Of a stretch of DNA of 64,000 nt, positions 59,538 to 64,000 are shown one piece after another. This DNA is from Corynebacterium sp. HMSC04H06 (GTDB taxonomy: Bacteria > Actinomycetota > Actinomycetes > Mycobacteriales > Mycobacteriaceae). The DNA lies in NCBI RefSeq assembly GCF_001815935.1, contig NZ_KV823401.1, positions 1 through 64,000 of the forward strand, in the 5' to 3' direction. The position numbers and the translations under genes are program-made. The number at the start of each line of letters is the position of its first letter. Position 1 is the first letter of the stretch. Below the pieces are notes generated by a model. It searched no databases, was not told the DNA's origin, and saw nothing but the letters and a program-made list of their open reading frames with translations.

Positions 59538-60666
59538 TCACCGAGCAGCCTCCTCACTGTTGGGAGGGGACAGCGGGAGGCGGAGGGCAAACACCGCTCC
59601 GCGACCAGGTCCGGGGGAGGTGGCGGTGAGAGTGCCGTCATGGGCCTCGATCAATGCCTTGGAGATGGTCAGACCGATACCGGCCCCGCCGTTGTCCCGG
59701 CTGCGGGCGGCATCCCCCCCGGTAGAAGCGTTCGAAGATGTGTCCGATCTGGTCAGGCGGGATGCCCTCGCCGTCATCGGCGACGTGGATGAGCGCGGTG
59801 GACGCCCCCTGTCGGTGGACGCTGATCCGGACCTGCCCGCCGGCCGGGGTGTGCCGTAGCGCGTTCGACAGGAGATTGCTCATCACCTGGCCGAAGCGTT
59901 GCCGGTCCACGAGCACCCGGGTGGTGTCCGTAATGGTCTCGACCTGTAAATCGACGCCTTTGTCAGCATAAGCTTCCCCCGCGGCAGCAGCGGCGGTATG
60001 GAGCAGATCCCCGAGCCCTTCCTCCGCCAGGTCCAAATCGATCCGGTGTTCCTGGGCCCGGGAAACATCGTCGATGTCTTCCATCAACCGGGTCAGGCGG
60101 GTGAGTTGGTCAGCCATGATCGTGTGGGTGGCATTATTCCAGTCCACGACCCCGTCCTGGAGACCATCGAGGTAGACCGTGAGCACCGATAAGGGGGTGC
60201 CCATTTCGTGGGCCAGATCAGAGAGCATCTGGCGACGGACCTGTTCGGTGTGTTCCAGCCGGTCGGCCATGGTGTTGAAGGCATGCGCCAGGGTGGTGAC
60301 CTCGGGGCCTGCTTCTCCGGCAGGCACGCGGATACGGGAGTTGCCGGCCGTCAGGCTGGTAGCGGCGCGGGTGAGATCCTGCAGGGGGGTGCGCAAACGA
60401 CGCGATAACCACAGGCTGGCCAGCAGGGCGCTGATCAAGGCGGTGGGCAGGGCGACGACCAGGGTGATCAGGTTAGCGCCCCGGTAGGCCTGCTCGGCAT
60501 GGAACAGCTCCAGCGAGGGGTCCTCCCGGCCGGTCATCAACATATGATCATGGAACAGGGACGGGCCCACCATCGTGGCCACGGCCGCGGCCACCAGCAG
60601 GCTAATCACCACGACCAACACCTGGGCGGCCAGGAAGCGGAAGGTCAGGCCGGGTCCGTGATTCAT
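59538..60666 (-). pseudogene. copS: sensor kinase CopS, frameshifted in a G homopolymer
   Basis: Histidine kinase of the CopRS pair: two membrane helices, HAMP (LSRRLRTPLQDLTRAATSLT), phospho-acceptor DLAHEMGTPLSVL and the ATPase N-box. The frame breaks after IFERFYRGG at a run of seven G (minus strand; 59714-59720). With six G the reading would continue RGDAARSRDNGGAGIGLTIS to the stop at 59538, completing the G2 box. The truncated product lacks this box and is expected to be inactive. Start 60666 overlaps copR by 4 bases. The frameshift is either phase-variable slippage, a mutation, or a homopolymer error. Confidence 0.85.
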
Positions 60667-61385
60667 GGCTGCCCCACCCGGTAGCCCACGCCACGCACGG
60701 TGTCGATAAACCCCCGGCCCTGGGTGTCGGTGCCAAGCTTGCGACGCAAGTTGCCGATGTGGACATCGACGATGCGTTCATCACCGACCCAGGTGGTGTC
60801 CCAGACCTCGGTGACCAGGTCGTGGCGGGTCAGCACCTGGCCGGGGCGCAGGGCCAGGGCAACCAGCAGCTCGAACTCCGTACGAGTGAGCTCCACGGTC
60901 GTCTTCCCCACCCGCACCTCATGGGCGACGGGGTCAAGAATGAGGTCACCAACGATCAAGGGGGTGGTCACCTGCGGTGGGGTGGTGCTGGTGCGCGGGC
61001 GGCGCAGCACCGCATGCACCCGGGTCACCAGTTCCCGGATGCTAAAAGGTTTGGTGATGTAGTCATCCGCCCCCAGGGTCAAACCGCTGATCTTGTCGTC
61101 CTCGCTGCCCCGTGCGGTGAGCATGAGGATGTAGCAGTCCGAGAAGGTGCGGATCCGTCGGCACACCTCTAGGCCGTCGAGTTCGGGCAGCCCCAGATCC
61201 AGCACCACGACATCGGGGGAAAAGCGACGGGCCTCGTCCACGGCCTGGGTACCGGTGTGCGCCTGGAGGGTATCGAAGCCGGCCCGGATGAGGTAGGAAG
61301 CCACCATCTGAGCCAGGGGTTGTTCATCATCGACGACCAGCACCCGCCCCGAGGGCGTGGCGGTGGTCGGTGTGCGGTCAGCCAT
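60663..61385 (-). CDS. copR: response regulator CopR (OmpR family)
   Basis: Copper-responsive transcription factor in C. glutamicum. Receiver domain with phospho-acceptor Asp in VVVLDLGLPELDG and winged-helix domain (LTRTEFELLVALALRPGQVL, then DIHIGNLRRKLG-like end). 240 residues. Its predicted binding site lies 60 bases upstream of the start codon, in the gap shared with cueP. Confidence 0.92.
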   Translation of the reverse strand: MADRTPTTATPSGRVLVVDDEQPLAQMVASYLIRAGFDTLQAHTGTQAVDEARRFSPDVVVLDLGLPELDGLEVCRRIRTFSDCYILMLTARGSEDDKISGLTLGADDYITKPFSIRELVTRVHAVLRRPRTSTTPPQVTTPLIVGDLILDPVAHEVRVGKTTVELTRTEFELLVALALRPGQVLTRHDLVTEVWDTTWVGDERIVDVHIGNLRRKLGTDTQGRGFIDTVRGVGYRVGQP

Positions 61386-61789
61386 AGACCCCAGTATCGC
61401 TCCGGCTAGGGGGGAATACCACCCTCGCTCAGTACCCGGCGGGAAAATCTACATCAAATCTTCAAACATCACCCTTCGACCGCCGTCACCCCTGTGCCCC
61501 ACCCCGGGCCGGCGGCATCGCCTCCCCTGGTCGGTTCAGCAGGCGCCACCAGGGATTTCACTGCCTGCACCGCATACCCAGGGCGGGTAGAAGGACATCG
61601 CCCACGGCTGTGGGGTGGTGTTCCGGTGGTGACCCAGCCCACCGAATTCACCCCCTTTTTCGCCCTGTTATAAGGCTGCGAGCAGGGTTTTGAATTCTAG
61701 TCCGTCAGGCACCCGTGCTAGATAAAGGTATGGCATCGACCTTGAGGCGGTGTCTTCTTATGGCCTTACCACGATCCAAGGAGATTGAC
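61386..61789. other. copR-cueP intergenic region
   Basis: This 404-base divergent promoter region contains the CopR-type box at 61445-61464. Apart from this I see no second tandem box, no DnaA box and no small gene with a convincing start. The segment near 61690-61724 (TTGAAT and TAGATA) has unsuitable spacing for a sigma-A promoter; cueP-copO may depend on CopR activation. Confidence 0.5.
61445..61464 (-). promoter_or_regulatory. CopR-type tandem box
   Basis: On the minus strand TGAAGATTTGATGTAGATTT: two 9-base direct repeats (TGAAGATTT, TGTAGATTT) 2 bases apart. The C. glutamicum CopR box is TGAAGATTT-N2-TGAAGATTT, so 17 of 18 specified bases match. Its position between copR and cueP is the expected one. 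Confidence 0.8.
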
Positions 61790-62365
61790 GTGAAACGAGC
61801 AGCGATCGCAACCGCCGCCCTTGCCCTCGCCCTCACGGGGTGTTCGGCCGCCGACCCGGAACCCACCGCCGATGGGACGGTGTCCCAGGACACATTCCTG
61901 ACTGCCCATGGCCTGGTCGACATGGACGCGGTGGAGATCATTGATCACCTCGACCGGCAGAAGGTCACTGAGCGTCCCACAGATCTGATCGCCTCAGTAC
62001 GTGCCGATGAACTGCTGCTCTCGAGCGATGACCAAGAAGTTGTGCTCGATCTTCCCGACAATCAGACGTATGTCTCGATCGCACCCTATCTCACCTCCAC
62101 CCACGACTGCTTCTACCACAGCCTCACGACCTGCCAGGGGGAACTCGACAATGAGGATATCCAGGTCACGATCACCGATGAGGCGACCGGTGAGGTGCTG
62201 GTGGACGAGGCGACAACCACCTTCGACAACGGGTTTATTGGCTTCTGGCTTCCCGATGATGCCACCGGCCTGATTGAGGTCAGCTACCAGGGGCGTACCG
62301 GCACCGCGGAGTTTTCCACCGCCGACGACGGTGCCACCTGTGTCACAGACCTGCACCTGACGTGA
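61790..62365 (+). CDS. CueP-family copper-binding lipoprotein
   Basis: A 191-residue lipoprotein: signal peptide ending in the lipobox LTGC (about residues 14-17), mature Asp-rich domain with HDCFYHSLTTCQGELDNEDI. The C-x(5)-TCxGE core matches the CueP family, in which two cysteines bind Cu. A third Cys lies near the C-terminus (DGATCVTDLHL). GTG 61790 is chosen because AAGGAG lies 7 bases upstream and a signal peptide follows directly; a longer frame from 61715 lacks one. CueP sequesters Cu outside the cytoplasmic membrane in enteric bacteria; a similar role here is inferred. The stop overlaps the reading region of copO. Confidence 0.8.
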   Translation: MKRAAIATAALALALTGCSAADPEPTADGTVSQDTFLTAHGLVDMDAVEIIDHLDRQKVTERPTDLIASVRADELLLSSDDQEVVLDLPDNQTYVSIAPYLTSTHDCFYHSLTTCQGELDNEDIQVTITDEATGEVLVDEATTTFDNGFIGFWLPDDATGLIEVSYQGRTGTAEFSTADDGATCVTDLHLT

Positions 62366-62436
62366 TGGCTCAGCAGGGTCCTCACCTGCGCCTGTCTCCC
62401 GTGTCACTGAAATCTAACACCAAGGAAGGTGAAATC

Positions 62437-63918
62437 ATGATGAACGGATTTTCCCGACGACGGTTTCTGCTCGGTGGGCTCGTCCTCGCCGGCACCGGGG
62501 CCGTGGCCGCCTGCACCAGCGACCCTGGACCCGCTGCCTCGGCACCAGGTTCTTCTCTTCGCCCCACTCCCACCCCCACTTCGCTCGGTGAGCCGACGGT
62601 GCGCCGGACACTGACCGCCCGGCCCCTCTCTCTGGATATCGGCGGTATCGAAGCCAAGACGTGGGGATACGTCTCTGACACCGGGGATGCGGCCATTGAG
62701 GCCACCGCCGGCGACGTCCTCCAGGTCGATATCACCAATGAACTGCCTGAGAGCACCTCCATCCACTGGCATGGCATCGCACTCCACAACGCAGCCGACG
62801 GTGTGCCCGGCATGACCCAGGACCCCATTGAACCTGGCGAGTCTTTCTCCTATGTTTTTGAAGTCCCCCACGGTGGCACCTACTTCTACCATTCCCACTC
62901 CGGCCTGCAGCTTGATCGCGGCCTCCACGCCCCACTGATCGTCCGTGACCCGCAAGACGCTGAGGACCAGGACGTCGAGTGGACCATCGTGCTCGACGAC
63001 TGGGTCGACGGCATTCAGGGCACTCCCGACGATGAGCTCGACAAGCTCACCGGAATGGGTTCGGGCGACCATAACGGGAAGAAGGGGATGGGAGGTCACG
63101 GCCATATGATGCACGGCACCCCGGACCGGGTACTGGGCGGGGATGCCGGCGATGTGATGTATCCGCACTACCTCATCAACGGACGTATCCCCCGTGCTCA
63201 CCGGACCTTCGAGGCTCGCCCGGGCGACAAGGCCCGCCTGCGGTTTATCAACTCCGGCGGTGACACCATCTTCAAGGTGGCCCTCGGTGGTCACCGCATG
63301 ACCGTCACCCACACCGACGGCTTCCCCGTCCAGCCCCGGGAGACCGAATCGATCTACCTGTCGATGGGCGAGCGTGTCGACGTCGAGGTCATCCTCGACG
63401 ACGGCATCTTCCCGCTCACGGCTTTGGCGGTGGGTAAAGACGACCGCGCCTTCGCCGTCATCCGCACCGCCGGCGGCCAAGCCCCCCACCCCGATGTCGA
63501 CTTCCCCGAGTTGTCGTCCACCGGACTGCTTCTGTCCTCCCTGAAGTCAGCAGACCGTGCACTCCTGCCCGAGGACACACCAGACCGAGAAGTCAGCATC
63601 GACCTGGGCGGGCAGATGATGCCGTATGAATGGAGCATTCTCACCGACGGCCAATCCTCCTCCGCGACCGTGCAGGAGGGCCAGCGCCTGCGGATGGTCA
63701 TGCGCAACAGGACCATGATGCCCCATCCCATGCACATCCACGGCCACACGTGGGCGCTGCCCGGCAGCGGTGGGCTACGCAAGGACACCGTCCTTCTCCG
63801 CCACGGTGAAACCATGATCGCCGACCTGATCGCTGACAACCCCGGTGAGTGGGCATTTCACTGTCATAACGCCTATCACATGGCAACCGGGATGCTCAGC
63901 TCGCTTCGCTACGAGTAA
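62437..63918 (+). CDS. copO: multicopper oxidase CopO
   Basis: Exported laccase-like cuprous oxidase. Tat-type N-terminus with SRRRFLLGG, followed by a lipobox-like AVAAC. Copper ligands are intact: HWHG, HSHS, HPMHIHGH and HCHNAYHMATGM. A His/Met-rich insert MGGHGHMMHG (about residues 225-240) resembles the Met-rich region of CueO-type cuprous oxidases. ATG 62437 follows AAGGAAGG; the in-frame longer start at 62362 lies in the cueP end. 493 residues. Oxidises toxic Cu(I) outside the membrane; CopR-dependent in C. glutamicum. Confidence 0.92.
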   Translation: MMNGFSRRRFLLGGLVLAGTGAVAACTSDPGPAASAPGSSLRPTPTPTSLGEPTVRRTLTARPLSLDIGGIEAKTWGYVSDTGDAAIEATAGDVLQVDITNELPESTSIHWHGIALHNAADGVPGMTQDPIEPGESFSYVFEVPHGGTYFYHSHSGLQLDRGLHAPLIVRDPQDAEDQDVEWTIVLDDWVDGIQGTPDDELDKLTGMGSGDHNGKKGMGGHGHMMHGTPDRVLGGDAGDVMYPHYLINGRIPRAHRTFEARPGDKARLRFINSGGDTIFKVALGGHRMTVTHTDGFPVQPRETESIYLSMGERVDVEVILDDGIFPLTALAVGKDDRAFAVIRTAGGQAPHPDVDFPELSSTGLLLSSLKSADRALLPEDTPDREVSIDLGGQMMPYEWSILTDGQSSSATVQEGQRLRMVMRNRTMMPHPMHIHGHTWALPGSGGLRKDTVLLRHGETMIADLIADNPGEWAFHCHNAYHMATGMLSSLRYE

Positions 63919-64000
63919 CCCCCACAGCAGGGTTGAGTGCCGAGGTGGGCGGGGGTGTCCCCCCCGAGTAGTGGACACGGCGTTGGTGTCAGGGTTGAGC
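63919..64000. other. right edge, no gene visible
   Basis: 82 bases after copO with no gene. The last 40 bases are a G-rich, repetitive sequence (GTAGTGGACACGG ...) resembling the left end of some IS3/IS481-type elements, but nothing of the element itself is in view. Confidence 0.25.

Overview
The window is a high-GC Gram-positive chromosome segment carrying the replication-origin neighbourhood of a Corynebacterium or close relative. The evidence is the gene order (murJ-like gene, sigM, trxB, trxA, cwlM, then parB-parA-rsmG-yidC-yidD-rnpA-rpmH facing away from dnaA-dnaN-recF-dciA-gyrB ... gyrA), the mycolic-acid-bacterium version of MurJ with a fused pseudokinase, the crgA-pknB-pknA-pbpA-rodA-pstP-fhaB-fhaA cluster, and a copR-copS/copO copper region like that of C. 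glutamicum. The species cannot be named from the sequence alone.

Layout. 1-13 kb: NUDIX hydrolase (runs off the left edge), DUF6049 membrane protein, MurJ-pseudokinase, YceI protein, aminopeptidase N, SigM, thioredoxin reductase and thioredoxin, CwlM. 13-17.5 kb (minus strand): chromosome segregation ParB/ParA, RsmG, YidC, YidD, RnpA, L34. 17.5-20.5 kb: oriC, with DnaA boxes on both sides of dnaA and two families of short repeats between dnaA and dnaN. 20.5-34.4 kb: dnaN, recF, dciA, gyrB, then an accessory stretch (two-component system plus ABC exporter, a small conserved gene, an orphan gene bracketed by 53/55-bp direct repeats, a ribbon-helix-helix/degenerate Doc pair), then gyrA and its DUF3566 neighbour. 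34.5-39 kb: three tRNAs, MarR regulator, 3-methyladenine glycosylase, a broken extradiol dioxygenase, acetyltransferase and small proteins. 39-44 kb: metF-metE, cyclophilin, rhomboid protease, then an unexpected AT-rich DnaA-box cluster. 44.3-54.1 kb (minus strand): cell-growth and division signalling cluster. 54.3 kb: tRNA-Leu. 54.4-64 kb: accessory region with a small orphan gene, a decayed IS6-family element, and a copper-resistance island: copR-copS-copZ-copB-ydhK on minus, cueP-copO on plus.

How it works together: the left and right arms share one signalling circuit. PknA/PknB, their phosphatase PstP and FhaA lie at 45-54 kb, while homologues of two established mycobacterial PknB targets, the MurJ pseudokinase protein and CwlM, lie at 3-6 kb and 12-13 kb; both control peptidoglycan precursor supply. 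Copper is handled by export (CopB, CopZ), periplasmic or extracytoplasmic oxidation and binding (CopO, CueP, YdhK), with a CsoR-type operator before copZ and a CopR-type tandem box between copR and cueP.

Most noteworthy: the oriC-like DnaA-box cluster at 43.98-44.32 kb far from dnaA; the repeat arrays in the dnaA-dnaN gap; a perfect 19-bp operator palindrome before the RHH/Doc-like pair; the duplicated 53/55-bp segment around an orphan gene; and a set of single-base frameshifts (dioxygenase, copS in a 7-G run, ydhK) that are either real decay/phase variation or indel errors in the assembly.
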